Positions 1 to 6,606 are shown, counted from the first letter of the stretch. The stretch is DNA of 13,579 bases from an uncultured Eubacteriales bacterium (GCA_902493155.1 CABUOE010000048.1:1-13579), one strand, 5' to 3'. The notes: a model not told the origin generated them from the letters alone. Numbers and translations: made by a program.

Positions 1-1581
1 GTTATTGTTTTCGTAGCCTGCCCACAGGTCGACGGAATAGTCCATTGTACCGGTTCTGCCGTCGGTCAATTTTTTGTTGTCCGCATCCGGATAAGTAGCG
101 GAAGCGGCAGGTTTCGATGTATAGCTCTTTTCAAAGGCAAAGTTATCAGACTGATCCCCGGGCATGTAACTCTGAGGATATTCTAAAACTCTGAACTCAT
201 CTAGGAAAGTCCAGCTGGAATCGCTTGTCACTTCAAGTTTTACAAAACGGGCAGATTGCACTTTATCAGCAACAAACTGATAGCCGTAAATCATGTTAAC
301 AGTTGGGCGTACGATGGTATCGTCTGTCAACGCAGTCCAACTGCTGCCATCGTTCGAAATAGACACTTTGACGCCAGTAGGGCAATAAATACCTGCAGAC
401 GGGGTGGATAAAAAGTTAGTAGCCACTTCCATAAAGCGCTTTTTCTCGCCCAAGTCTACGACGATGGACAAAGGATTTTCATCAGAAGCATCATTTTTGT
501 TAAATCCAACCCATGCCGAATCCCTGTAAGACGCTTCGCTTGCAACGACAGTATCCGTCAGCTTTTTGTTTCCCGTATCAGGGTAGGATGCATTCGCTCT
601 CCAGGAAGAAGTATACGAAGCTCCCTCTGCCAGATTATTGGGGTCAGGGTTCAAAACCGGATCATCGGGATCAGGGTCGATACTGCCGCCGTCGGTCACC
701 TTCAAATTACATCTTACGCTGACCGCTATGGCGGTAGCAGCACCATTGGTATTAGTGACCTCAACTCTGTAAACGCCCGCATCTTCTAAAGTAGCGCGGG
801 AAATGTTGTAGGAGCTGCTGTTTTCGCCGACAGGTTCGTCGTCTTTATACCACTGATAGCTCAGTGTTCCGCCATCCGATACTTCAGCCTCCACCTGGAA
901 GTTGACCATATCGTCTACGTAGACGGACTGTGTGGATGCTAAATTTTTAGTAAACCGGGGAATTTCACAAGCGTCTTCACCTACGTCACCCAATACACGG
1001 AATTCCGAAAAGAAAAGCCAGGTAAACTGGGTGTAGGTAAATTTGAATCTGACAAACCGGCCCGTTACCGTTTCGCCTGGTACAGTAATAGCCTCAGCGC
1101 CTTTTTCAGTCGAAGCGACTCTATCTTTTCCGTTATAAAAAGACGCCCAGTTCAATCCATCGCTGGAATAGTCGATTTCCTCTGTCAAAGGCAAACCGAT
1201 AGCAGCGCCGCCGTACACATAGCTGACATATTCGACCGTGTTAAAGGTACGGTCTGTACCTAAATCCAGAGTCACTTCAACGATTTGGGGACTACCCGCA
1301 AATCCGACCCATCGAGGGTCTTTATGCTCCGTAGCGTCCAGGGCCAATTCCCCATCGGTCAATTCTTTGTTGCCTGTATCAGGATAGGAAATATTTCCAT
1401 TTTCCCCATACGGGTCTGTGGATGTGTAAGTACAACCCAAGGCATAATTGACCTTTCCATCAGCAGACCGGAGTGCTCCATCATCCAGTGCGCCGACAGG
1501 CACGCTGCTCAAGGCACAGCTAAGGGCCAATATACCACTTAGCAGCGCTGCAAGCCTGCGTCTTCCTCTCTTGTTTTTCAT
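1..1581 (-). CDS. Secreted discoidin/Ig-like domain protein (C-terminus outside window)
   Basis: This is an open frame from ATG 1581 to the window edge with no stop (527 residues seen). GGAGGAG lies just upstream of the ATG. The N-terminus is a typical export signal: basic MKNKRGRRR, a hydrophobic stretch at about 10-26, and likely signal peptidase I cleavage after Val-Gly-Ala31. Residues 45-200 form a discoidin (F5/8 type C)-like domain with YSSDGLNW and GRFVRFKF. Residues 208-290 form an Ig-like domain with a core Trp (LSYQWYKD) and the D-x-G-x-Y motif DAGVYRVEV. A Pro/Asp linker follows (DPDPDDPVLNPDPN). Residues 317-465 form a second discoidin-like domain, and a third begins at about 475. 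Each discoidin unit carries a near-identical YPDTGNK(E/K)LTDG segment. Such domains usually bind glycans and often accompany extracellular glycoside hydrolases. No catalytic domain is visible here, so the enzymatic role, if any, is unknown. Domain calls are from motif recognition. Confidence 0.85.
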   Translation of the reverse strand, partial: MKNKRGRRRLAALLSGILALSCALSSVPVGALDDGALRSADGKVNYALGCTYTSTDPYGENGNISYPDTGNKELTDGELALDATEHKDPRWVGFAGSPQIVEVTLDLGTDRTFNTVEYVSYVYGGAAIGLPLTEEIDYSSDGLNWASFYNGKDRVASTEKGAEAITVPGETVTGRFVRFKFTYTQFTWLFFSEFRVLGDVGEDACEIPRFTKNLASTQSVYVDDMVNFQVEAEVSDGGTLSYQWYKDDEPVGENSSSYNISRATLEDAGVYRVEVTNTNGAATAIAVSVRCNLKVTDGGSIDPDPDDPVLNPDPNNLAEGASYTSSWRANASYPDTGNKKLTDTVVASEASYRDSAWVGFNKNDASDENPLSIVVDLGEKKRFMEVATNFLSTPSAGIYCPTGVKVSISNDGSSWTALTDDTIVRPTVNMIYGYQFVADKVQSARFVKLEVTSDSSWTFLDEFRVLEYPQSYMPGDQSDNFAFEKSYTSKPAASATYPDADNKKLTDGRTGTMDYSVDLWAGYENNN

Positions 1582-1944
1582 TTTTACTCCTCCTAACCAT
1601 ACTTGAACGCCACATGTTTTACTCATCTCCATTAACATTATAAAACATATGTTATTCCTCACCGGTTCACATCGAATGCATAAAATATTAATTTTATTTC
1701 GATGTTATTTATATCTTAAGCGTAATCGGGGAGAGAGACAATAGTTTTATTTACACTTTATAGTTTTATAATTTTTAATTAGTATATTTTAAACTATAAA
1801 GTATAATTAGAACTATTAAATTGGACTTAAAATTCTAAAAAGTCAAAATAAAACTATTTTTTGTCTTCCAGTATTTTCTTTTACTGCTGCATTTTATTTC
1901 TTCTGCATCAAATCCAATTGTAAAAATCACTTAAATTTACCTCA
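1582..1944. other. AT-rich intergenic region upstream of the discoidin gene
   Basis: About 360 bp of strongly AT-rich DNA separate the ileS terminator from the discoidin gene, far more A/T than either neighbour. I see no coding sequence. It contains a 12-bp inverted repeat (entered separately) and several copies of a short TATAGTTTTA-like motif in both orientations (about 1741-1750, 1760-1769, 1791-1798, 1853-1859). The promoter of the discoidin gene must lie here, but no -35/-10 pair stands out from the AT background. TTGACT (minus strand, about 1840-1845) is a possible -35 without a convincing -10. Confidence 0.5.
1755..1802. repeat. 12-bp inverted repeat in AT-rich intergenic DNA
   Basis: The left arm ACTTTATAGTTT (1755-1766) is matched exactly by its reverse complement AAACTATAAAGT (1791-1802), with a 24-base spacer. 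It lies about 175-225 bp upstream of the discoidin gene start. It could be a regulator binding site or a weak hairpin. In such AT-rich sequence part of the match may be chance. Confidence 0.4.
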
Positions 1945-1983
1945 TAAACAATAAATGCGGTACAGGTATATACCCGCACCGCA
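1945..1983 (-). terminator. Rho-independent terminator of ileS
   Basis: Read on the minus strand, the stem TGCGGTGCGGGTA pairs with TACCTGTACCGCA (two G-U wobbles, otherwise complete) around a two-base loop. It is followed by TTTATTGTTT. It begins about 17 bp after the ileS stop codon. The G-U pairs become mismatches on the plus strand, so it is oriented for minus-strand transcription. Confidence 0.85.
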
Positions 1984-2000
1984 CTTATTCATTCTATTTA

Positions 2001-5000
2001 CTACCGGCAGATCTTTACCCCCAGCTGGGTGTCTTCCCCATTGATGTTCCACTCCATGGTAAAGCCATCCATTTGGCCGGTCACAATATCAACCGCCAAC
2101 ACGTCATGCTTGATTTCATCAGCGTGAGCGGTGAGAATCTGTGCAACTTTCTCGCTGCCTGCTTGGTAAACGGTGATGTGATCCATCACGTCGAAGTCCG
2201 CTTCTTTCCGCATAGACTGGATTTTGCTGATGATTTCGCGAACAAACCCCTCTTCGATAAGCTCGTCGGTGAGGCGGGTATCCAGCACCACAGTGACGCC
2301 CCGATCGGACAGGGTTGTGTACCCCTCTACCTGAGCAGTTTCGATGAGCAGGTCCTCTTCCGCCAGCTGAATGTCTCCGTCAGACAGAGCAACGGTGACA
2401 GCGCCTTCGGCATCCAGCTGTTTCTTCGCCTTGGAGCCATCGAGATTCGCCAAAGCAGTGCGGATCTCGTTAATTTTGGAACCATACTTGCGGCCCAGAG
2501 TCTTGAGCTGCGGCTTGAAGGTATAGGAAACAAAATCATCGGTATGCTCCACAAAGTGAAGTTCTTTGATGTTCAGTTCCTCCCGAATGATATCCCTATA
2601 CATTTCGTCCAGAGAATGGTCGGCCTTGACCGACATACTCTGAAGGGGCTGGCGGTTTTTGCGACTGGAAGCGTTCCGCGCCGCCCGACCTAATGTGACG
2701 ATCTGGAGCACTTCCTCCATGTCGTCCTCCAACTTTTTGTCGATGAGGGACTCATCGGCAGCCGGGAAGTCGCAGAGATGGACACTTTCCGGCGCAGAGG
2801 GATCGACGCTGCAAACCAGGTTCCGATAGATATCCTCGCACATAAAGGGAATCATGGGAGCCGCTACCTTGGACACTGTCACCAGGGCAGTATACAAGGT
2901 GAGGTAGGCGTTGATTTTATCCTGGGTCAGTTCCTGGGACCAGAACCGTTCCCGGTTGCGGCGGACATACCAGTTACTCATTTCGTCCACAAAGTCCTGC
3001 AATGCGCGGGCCGCTTCGGGAATGCGGTAATTTTCCAAGTTGCTGTCCACTTCTTTGACGAGGGTGTTAAGCTTAGACAGCAACCACTTGTCCATGACAT
3101 TTAAGGATACTTTGTCCAGCTCATATTTGGTCGCGTCAAAGTTATCGATATTGGCATACAGCACGAAAAAGGCGTAGGTGTTCCACAAAGTGGACAGGAA
3201 TTTCCGCTGTCCCTCCTGCACCGCCTTGCCGTAGAAACGATTCGGGAGCCAAGGGGCAGAATTGGAGTAGAAATACCAGCGGATAGAATCGGCGCCGTAG
3301 GTGGCCAAAGCGTCGAAGGGATCGACGGCGTTTCCTTTGGATTTACTCATCTTCTGGCCGTTTTCGTCCTGAACATGGCCCAAAACGATGACGTTTTTAT
3401 AGGGAGCCTTGTTGAACAGCAAGGTAGAAATCGCCAACAGCGAATAGAACCATCCTCTTGTCTGGTCAACAGCCTCCGAGATAAAGTTTGCCGGGAACTG
3501 GGCTTGAAACAGGTCTTTGTTCTCAAAAGGATAATGGTGCTGAGCAAAGGGCATGGCGCCGGAGTCAAACCAGCAGTCGATGACTTCGGGGACACGCTTC
3601 ATCTGCTTGCCGCACTCCGGACACTTGATGGTCACAGCGTCCACATAGGGCCGGTGCAGTTCGATGTCGTCGGGGCAATTGTCGGACATTTCCTTTAGTT
3701 CCGCAATGCTGCCGATGGCGTGGCGGTGTCCGCATTCACATTCCCAGATATTCAAAGGGGTACCCCAGTACCGGTTGCGGCTGATGCCCCAGTCCTGGAC
3801 GTTTTCCAGCCAGTCGCCGAAGCGGCCTTTGCCGATGCTCTCAGGAATCCAGTTGATGGTGTTATTGTTGCGGATGAGATCGTCTTTGACAGCGGTCATT
3901 TTGATAAACCAGGATTCCCGCGCGTAGTAGATAAGCGGCGTGTCGCAGCGCCAGCAGAAAGGATAGCTGTGCTCGAACTTAGGCGCGTCGAAGAGAAGCC
4001 CACGTTTGTCCAGGTCTTTTAAGACCTCCGGGTCGGCGTCTTTGACGAACAATCCGGCAAAAGGGGTATCCTCTGTCATATGTCCGCTTCCGTCCACCAG
4101 CTGGACAAAGGGCATATCGTACTTGCGGCCTACCCTTGCGTCGTCTTCACCGAAGGCGGGGGCCTGGTGGACCACGCCGGTACCGTCGGTCAGGGTGACA
4201 TAGCTGTCACAGGCCACAAAAAACGCCTTTTTGTGCTGCTTCTCTGCGTAAGGAGCGGCGCATTCAAAAAGCGGCTCATATTCCTTATACTCCAAAGTCT
4301 TGCCCGGGAAGGTATCCAGAACCTCGTAGGCAGGCGTTCCCGCCTCCTTGTCGGCCAGCTTGCCGAGAACGGTGTCGAGCAGTGCCTGGGCCATATAATA
4401 GGTATAACCGTCAGCGGCTTTTACCTTGGCATAGGTTTCGTCAGGGTTGACGCAGAGGGCCACGTTGGACGGCAGGGTCCAGGGGGTGGTGGTCCAGGCG
4501 AGGATATAAGCGTCCTCATCCTTCACCTTAAACCGGACGATAGCGGAGCGCTCTTTTACGTCTTTATAGCCCTGGGCCACCTCGTGGCTCGAAAGTGGGG
4601 TGCCGCAGCGGGGGCAGTAGGGCACGATTTTAAAGCCTTTATATAAAAGGCCCTTGTCCCAAATCTGCTTTAAAGCCCACCATTCCGACTCGATAAAATC
4701 GTTGTGATAGGTGACATATGGGTCGTCCATGTCGGCCCAGAAACCGACAGTCTGGGAGAAATCTTCCCACATGCCCTTGTACTTCCAAACGCTCTCTTTA
4801 CATTTCTCGATAAACGGCTCCAAACCATAAGCTTCAATCTGATCTTTGCCGTTGATGTGCAGGAGCTTCTCCACTTCCAGCTCTACCGGCAGGCCGTGGG
4901 TGTCCCATCCGGCCTTGCGGGGGACTTTGTAACCCTTCATAGTGCGGTAACGGGGAATCATATCCTTGATAACTCTCGTCAGCACATGGCCGATGTGGGG

Positions 5001-5159
5001 TTTGCCGTTGGCCGTAGGGGGGCCGTCATAGAACATATAGGTCGGGCAGTCCTTTCTGTCCTCGATGCTCTTTTCAAAGATGTGGTGCTCTTTCCAGAAT
5101 TCCTCCACCTTTTTTTCCCGTTCCACAAAATTCAAGTTTGTAGAAACCTTCTCATACAT
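2001..5159 (-). CDS. ileS: Isoleucyl-tRNA synthetase, type 2 (eukaryote-like)
   Basis: This class I aminoacyl-tRNA synthetase (1052 aa, cytoplasmic) charges tRNA-Ile with isoleucine using ATP. HIGH is at residues 55-58 and KMSKS at 603-607. A zinc-knuckle CPRC is at 182-185, with a second Cys pair motif (CPECGKQ) before the DCWFDSGAMPFAQ segment. The CP1 editing domain shows WTTTPWTLPSN (222-232) and GTGVVHQAPAFGEDD (326-340), which hydrolyses mischarged Val-tRNA-Ile. HIGHVLTR context, length above 1000 aa, no C-terminal CxxC zinc finger and a C-terminal extension with LGRKYGSKINEIR all indicate the type 2 form rather than the roughly 930-aa bacterial type 1. I chose ATG 5159 because GGAGGTACAAC lies immediately upstream. 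An in-frame ATG at 5222 would lie in the T-box terminator and is not credible. The gene is controlled by its T-box leader and ends at the hairpin at 1945-1983. Confidence 0.97.
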   Translation of the reverse strand: MYEKVSTNLNFVEREKKVEEFWKEHHIFEKSIEDRKDCPTYMFYDGPPTANGKPHIGHVLTRVIKDMIPRYRTMKGYKVPRKAGWDTHGLPVELEVEKLLHINGKDQIEAYGLEPFIEKCKESVWKYKGMWEDFSQTVGFWADMDDPYVTYHNDFIESEWWALKQIWDKGLLYKGFKIVPYCPRCGTPLSSHEVAQGYKDVKERSAIVRFKVKDEDAYILAWTTTPWTLPSNVALCVNPDETYAKVKAADGYTYYMAQALLDTVLGKLADKEAGTPAYEVLDTFPGKTLEYKEYEPLFECAAPYAEKQHKKAFFVACDSYVTLTDGTGVVHQAPAFGEDDARVGRKYDMPFVQLVDGSGHMTEDTPFAGLFVKDADPEVLKDLDKRGLLFDAPKFEHSYPFCWRCDTPLIYYARESWFIKMTAVKDDLIRNNNTINWIPESIGKGRFGDWLENVQDWGISRNRYWGTPLNIWECECGHRHAIGSIAELKEMSDNCPDDIELHRPYVDAVTIKCPECGKQMKRVPEVIDCWFDSGAMPFAQHHYPFENKDLFQAQFPANFISEAVDQTRGWFYSLLAISTLLFNKAPYKNVIVLGHVQDENGQKMSKSKGNAVDPFDALATYGADSIRWYFYSNSAPWLPNRFYGKAVQEGQRKFLSTLWNTYAFFVLYANIDNFDATKYELDKVSLNVMDKWLLSKLNTLVKEVDSNLENYRIPEAARALQDFVDEMSNWYVRRNRERFWSQELTQDKINAYLTLYTALVTVSKVAAPMIPFMCEDIYRNLVCSVDPSAPESVHLCDFPAADESLIDKKLEDDMEEVLQIVTLGRAARNASSRKNRQPLQSMSVKADHSLDEMYRDIIREELNIKELHFVEHTDDFVSYTFKPQLKTLGRKYGSKINEIRTALANLDGSKAKKQLDAEGAVTVALSDGDIQLAEEDLLIETAQVEGYTTLSDRGVTVVLDTRLTDELIEEGFVREIISKIQSMRKEADFDVMDHITVYQAGSEKVAQILTAHADEIKHDVLAVDIVTGQMDGFTMEWNINGEDTQLGVKICR

Positions 5160-5198
5160 TGTTGTACCTCCAGTCCAGCGTTTACTTGTCCTTAAATG

Positions 5199-5230
5199 AA
5201 AAAATCCCCCGCCCTGTCTCAAACAGGACG
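5199..5230 (-). terminator. T-box regulated terminator of the ileS leader
   Basis: On the minus strand CGTCCTGT (5230-5223) pairs perfectly with ACAGGGCG (5217-5210; one G-U) around a TTGAG loop. GGGGA and six T residues (5204-5199) follow. Its 5' arm is shared with the T-box antiterminator, so uncharged tRNA-Ile should prevent its formation and allow read-through into ileS, whose start is about 40 bp downstream. Confidence 0.9.
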
Positions 5231-5455
5231 AAGGATAAACTTCGCAATACCACCTATTTCAACATACCATCATATGCGTCCCCTCTAACGGCGGGAAACC
5301 GGCGGCGCTTACTGAGAAAAACTGTTGGGCGCGCGACTCCAGAGGGATTTTCAGCAGATGGCTACTCATACAGGGCTTCCACTGTCCCCCGCTCGCTTTT
5401 GATTTTCCCCAAAAGCCTACTGTCTCTGTCAACGTCTTTACCATTTGTATTCTTA
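5199..5455 (-). promoter_or_regulatory. T-box riboswitch leader of ileS (tRNA-Ile sensing)
   Basis: The leader has a T-box antiterminator at 5225-5255. AGG (5255-5253) pairs with CCT (5227-5225). The tRNA-binding bulge follows, with UGGU (5252-5249) and AUU. GCGAAG (5245-5240) pairs with CUUCGU (5233-5228). UGGU complements the A73-containing ACCA end of tRNA-Ile. The 3' half of the antiterminator (CGUCCU) is also the 5' half of the terminator stem, so the two folds exclude each other. Upstream, the distal Stem I elements AGCGAG and GACAGTGGAAG are recognisable around 5375-5397, and a CCGTTA-GAGGGG linker segment lies before the T-box. The Ile specifier is probably one of two ATC triplets (5359-5357 or 5348-5346); I cannot decide between them without folding. 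The T-box core reads GGTATTGCG instead of the common GGTACCGCG. Confidence 0.9.
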
Positions 5456-5461
5456 ATAGAA

Positions 5462-5490
5462 AGGTTATCACGAATCCTAAAAATTGTCAA
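5462..5490 (-). promoter_or_regulatory. Sigma-A-type promoter of ileS
   Basis: The minus strand has a perfect -35 TTGACA (5490-5485), a 17-bp spacer and TAACCT (5467-5462) preceded by TG one base upstream (TGATAACCT, an extended -10). Transcription would start near 5455, giving a leader of about 295 nt, the right size for the T-box. The -10 is weak, but spacing and position are good. Confidence 0.7.
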
Positions 5491-5590
5491 GCCCCAATGG
5501 GCTCTTACGCCTAAAAATCGACTACTCCTGTATGCAAGAAAATATTTAGGCCATATTCCCTTAAAATGCAGTGGAAAACGCTGCTTCCTC

Positions 5591-5596
5591 TATAAT
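5591..5596 (+). promoter_or_regulatory. Possible -10 of the XRE regulator gene
   Basis: A perfect TATAAT lies 20 bp upstream of the favoured start codon. No convincing -35 is found 16-18 bp upstream (sequence around 5568-5573 is GCAGTG), so it may depend on an activator or be a chance match. The transcript would have a very short leader holding only the ribosome binding site. The small dyad GCAG...CTGC (5568-5584) just upstream could be an autoregulatory operator. Confidence 0.4.
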
Positions 5597-5615
5597 GAAA
5601 GCAGGGGGGATAATG

Positions 5616-5843
5616 ATGCTCAAACATCTTCGGGATTTGCGGGAGGACAACGATTTAACTCAAACCGATGTCGCAAAAGTTTTATTCATCAATCAAAAAA
5701 CATATTCAAAATACGAACTAGAAAACATAAACATTCCCAAAGCCACGCTGATTAAGCTCGCTGAGTTCTTCCACACCAGCGTGGACTATCTCCTGGATTT
5801 GACAGACGAACCGACGCCCTATCCACGAAAAAAATTCCGGTAA
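5616..5843 (+). CDS. Small XRE-family helix-turn-helix regulator
   Basis: This 75-aa protein is almost entirely a Cro/C1-type HTH domain: MLKHLRDLREDNDLTQ, then DVAKVLFINQKTYSKYE (turn and recognition helix), then PKATLIKLAEFFHTSVDYLLD. It should bind DNA as a dimer in the cytoplasm. The start ATG 5616 (or 5613) is chosen for the run of six G residues at 5604-5609. An earlier in-frame ATG at 5571 lies upstream of the TATAAT and has no ribosome binding site. It is the only plus-strand gene, divergent from ileS. Solitary genes of this kind are common in Clostridia and are also frequent as relics of prophages or conjugative elements; no partner gene is present here. The target is unknown. Confidence 0.85.
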   Translation: MLKHLRDLREDNDLTQTDVAKVLFINQKTYSKYELENINIPKATLIKLAEFFHTSVDYLLDLTDEPTPYPRKKFR

Positions 5844-5884
5844 AATAAATTTTTATAGGCGGGAATCAGCCTGATTTTAAAATA

Positions 5885-5908
5885 GTAGGGGCGAACAATG
5901 TTCGCCCG
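5885..5908 (+). repeat. REP-like palindromic repeat R1
   Basis: Left arm GTAGGGGCGAAC, loop AAT, right arm GTTCGCCCG. The 8-bp perfect stem GGGCGAAC/GTTCGCCC would form a stable hairpin. It is 23/24 identical to R2 and R3, differing only in the loop. It forms the left end of the mini-element 5885-6025. Confidence 0.9.
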
Positions 5909-6001
5909 CTGTTCTCTATAACAAAAATCATGCAAATAGAATTATGTAGCATCACCTAATTTTCGTATTGTCTCACCAAAAATCTGCCCATATACAGACT
6001 A

Positions 6002-6025
6002 CGGGCGAACAATGTTCGCCCCTAC
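6002..6025 (-). repeat. REP-like palindromic repeat R2 (inverted relative to R1)
   Basis: On the minus strand it has left arm GTAGGGGCGAAC, loop ATT and right arm GTTCGCCCG, identical to R3 and inverted relative to R1. It ends the 141-bp mini-element, 32 bp downstream of the transposase stop codon. Its position in the decayed copy matches R4 inside the intact gene. Confidence 0.9.
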
Positions 6026-6057
6026 AATATTCGCCGTCTGTATTCAGCCTCTGCCGG

Positions 6058-6543
6058 TTATTTTGTTTCATGATAAAATTTATCGTCTGTCCATTTGGCG
6101 GGATTGCTGTCAATATACTGCCAGATCTCAAGATAATCGTTTTCATTGCGAATAACATGATCATAAAAGGATTTTTGCCAAACAGATTTCCCTATCTTTT
6201 TTGAAACATAGCCTTTCATCTGTTTGATAATTCTCGATACCGTAGGGGCGAACATTGTTCGCCCGTTATTTTTTATCATCAAAATCATGTGGATATGATT
6301 GGGCATAATCACATATTTATCGACGGCAACATCTGAATAATACTGCGGTATTTTTTGTATCGCTGTGTCAACAATTTGCCCGTATACAGACAACTGGATA
6401 TTCGACGGGCAAACATCGTTTTCCCCTATCACCTTGCCCAAAACACACCTTCTATCACTGGTACACAACGTAATAAAATACGCGCAATTGCTGCTATAAT
6501 CAAAATCCTTTAATCTCATGGTTTTTCGCTTTGGCAAATCCAT
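6058..6543 (-). CDS. REP-associated-type (IS200-like, Y1/HUH) tyrosine transposase
   Basis: This 161-aa single-domain HUH nuclease cuts and rejoins single-stranded DNA at hairpin sites. The HUH metal-binding motif is HIH (83-85, in IMPNHIHMIL). The likely nucleophile is Tyr127 (WQKSFYDHVIR). The C-terminus is DYLEIWQYIDSNPAKW. The start ATG 6543 (MDLPKRKTMRLKDFDYSSN) is typical of the family and has AGGTGA six bases upstream. A longer frame to 6630 runs through the glnN terminator and is rejected. Length matches solitary REP-associated transposases, with no accessory TnpB gene. Palindrome R3 lies within codons 94-101 (GRTMFAPT), and diverged R4 within codons 39-47 (IGENDVCPS). The gene is more AT-rich than its neighbours and sits between two housekeeping units, consistent with acquisition. 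All motifs are intact, so it may be active. Confidence 0.88.
   Translation of the reverse strand: MDLPKRKTMRLKDFDYSSNCAYFITLCTSDRRCVLGKVIGENDVCPSNIQLSVYGQIVDTAIQKIPQYYSDVAVDKYVIMPNHIHMILMIKNNGRTMFAPTVSRIIKQMKGYVSKKIGKSVWQKSFYDHVIRNENDYLEIWQYIDSNPAKWTDDKFYHETK
6242..6265 (+). repeat. REP-like palindromic repeat R3, inside the transposase coding sequence
   Basis: It is a 24-base copy identical to R2 (arms GTAGGGGCGAAC and GTTCGCCCG, loop ATT), in plus orientation. It is in frame within the minus-strand transposase gene and encodes Gly94-Arg-Thr-Met-Phe-Ala-Pro-Thr101, shortly after the HUH motif. The palindrome is therefore both a repeat and functional protein-coding DNA. Confidence 0.9.
6405..6429 (-). 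repeat. Diverged palindromic repeat R4 inside the transposase coding sequence
   Basis: Plus-strand ACGGGCAAACATCGTTTTCCCCTAT (split here as ACGGGCAAACATC and GTTTTCCCCTAT) matches R2 at 19 of 25 positions, with the outer CGGGC and CCCCTA retained. It encodes residues 39-47 (IGENDVCPS). In the decayed copy the equivalent stretch is the intact repeat R2, read in the same frame as VGANIVRP. Substitutions have broken the hairpin here. Confidence 0.65.
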
Positions 6544-6571
6544 CAATATCACCTGAATATCCCATAGCATA

Positions 6572-6606
6572 AAACCGGCCGAAAGACAACTTTCTTCGGC
6601 CGGTTT
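6572..6606 (-). terminator. Strong hairpin terminator after glutamine synthetase
   Basis: AAACCGGCCGAA (6572-6583) pairs perfectly with TTCGGCCGGTTT (6595-6606) around an 11-base loop. It begins 43 bp past the glnN stop. On the minus strand the 3' arm ends GGTTTTATG, giving a short U-run. It is symmetrical and could also stop plus-strand transcription. Confidence 0.8.

Larger units (their letters stand above)
5885..6025 (-). pseudogene. Decayed, palindrome-bounded fragment of a REP-type transposase gene
   Basis: This 141-bp segment starts with R1 and ends with R2 in inverted orientation. Its interior is homologous to the middle of the transposase gene at 6242-6429. Positions 5909-5965 align without gaps to 6266-6322 (37/57 by eye). 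Positions 5969-5999 align to 6364-6391 (24 of 28, one 3-base gap). About 38 bp between these blocks, and 12 bp before R2, are missing. Translated on the minus strand, one block reads MLHNSICMIFVIENSG then RTLFAPT, against intact IMPNHIHMILMIKNNG then RTMFAPT. Both HUH histidines (HIH) are replaced (SIC). Another block reads SVYGQIFGETIRKL against SVYGQIVDTAIQKI. A TAG, a TAA and a frame change between blocks show it is dead. AATA occurs on both sides (5881-5884, 6026-6029), a possible target duplication but weak in AT-rich DNA. Confidence 0.8.

Noticed and set aside
1501..1581. Lipoprotein signal at LALSC in the discoidin protein
   Set aside because: Residues before the Cys do not fit the usual lipobox (L at -3, A/G/S at -1 with A/S/T at -2), and a good signal peptidase I site (VGA) follows.
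1614..1648. ATGTTTTA/TAAAACAT inverted repeat upstream of the discoidin gene as an operator
   Set aside because: Only 8 bp of A/T-dominated arms with a 19-base spacer; too likely by chance in this region.
5885..6265. Repeats R1-R3 as a CRISPR array
   Set aside because: The repeats vary in orientation and have unequal spacing (about 93 and 216 bp). One is coding, the intervening DNA is transposase-related, and there are no cas genes.
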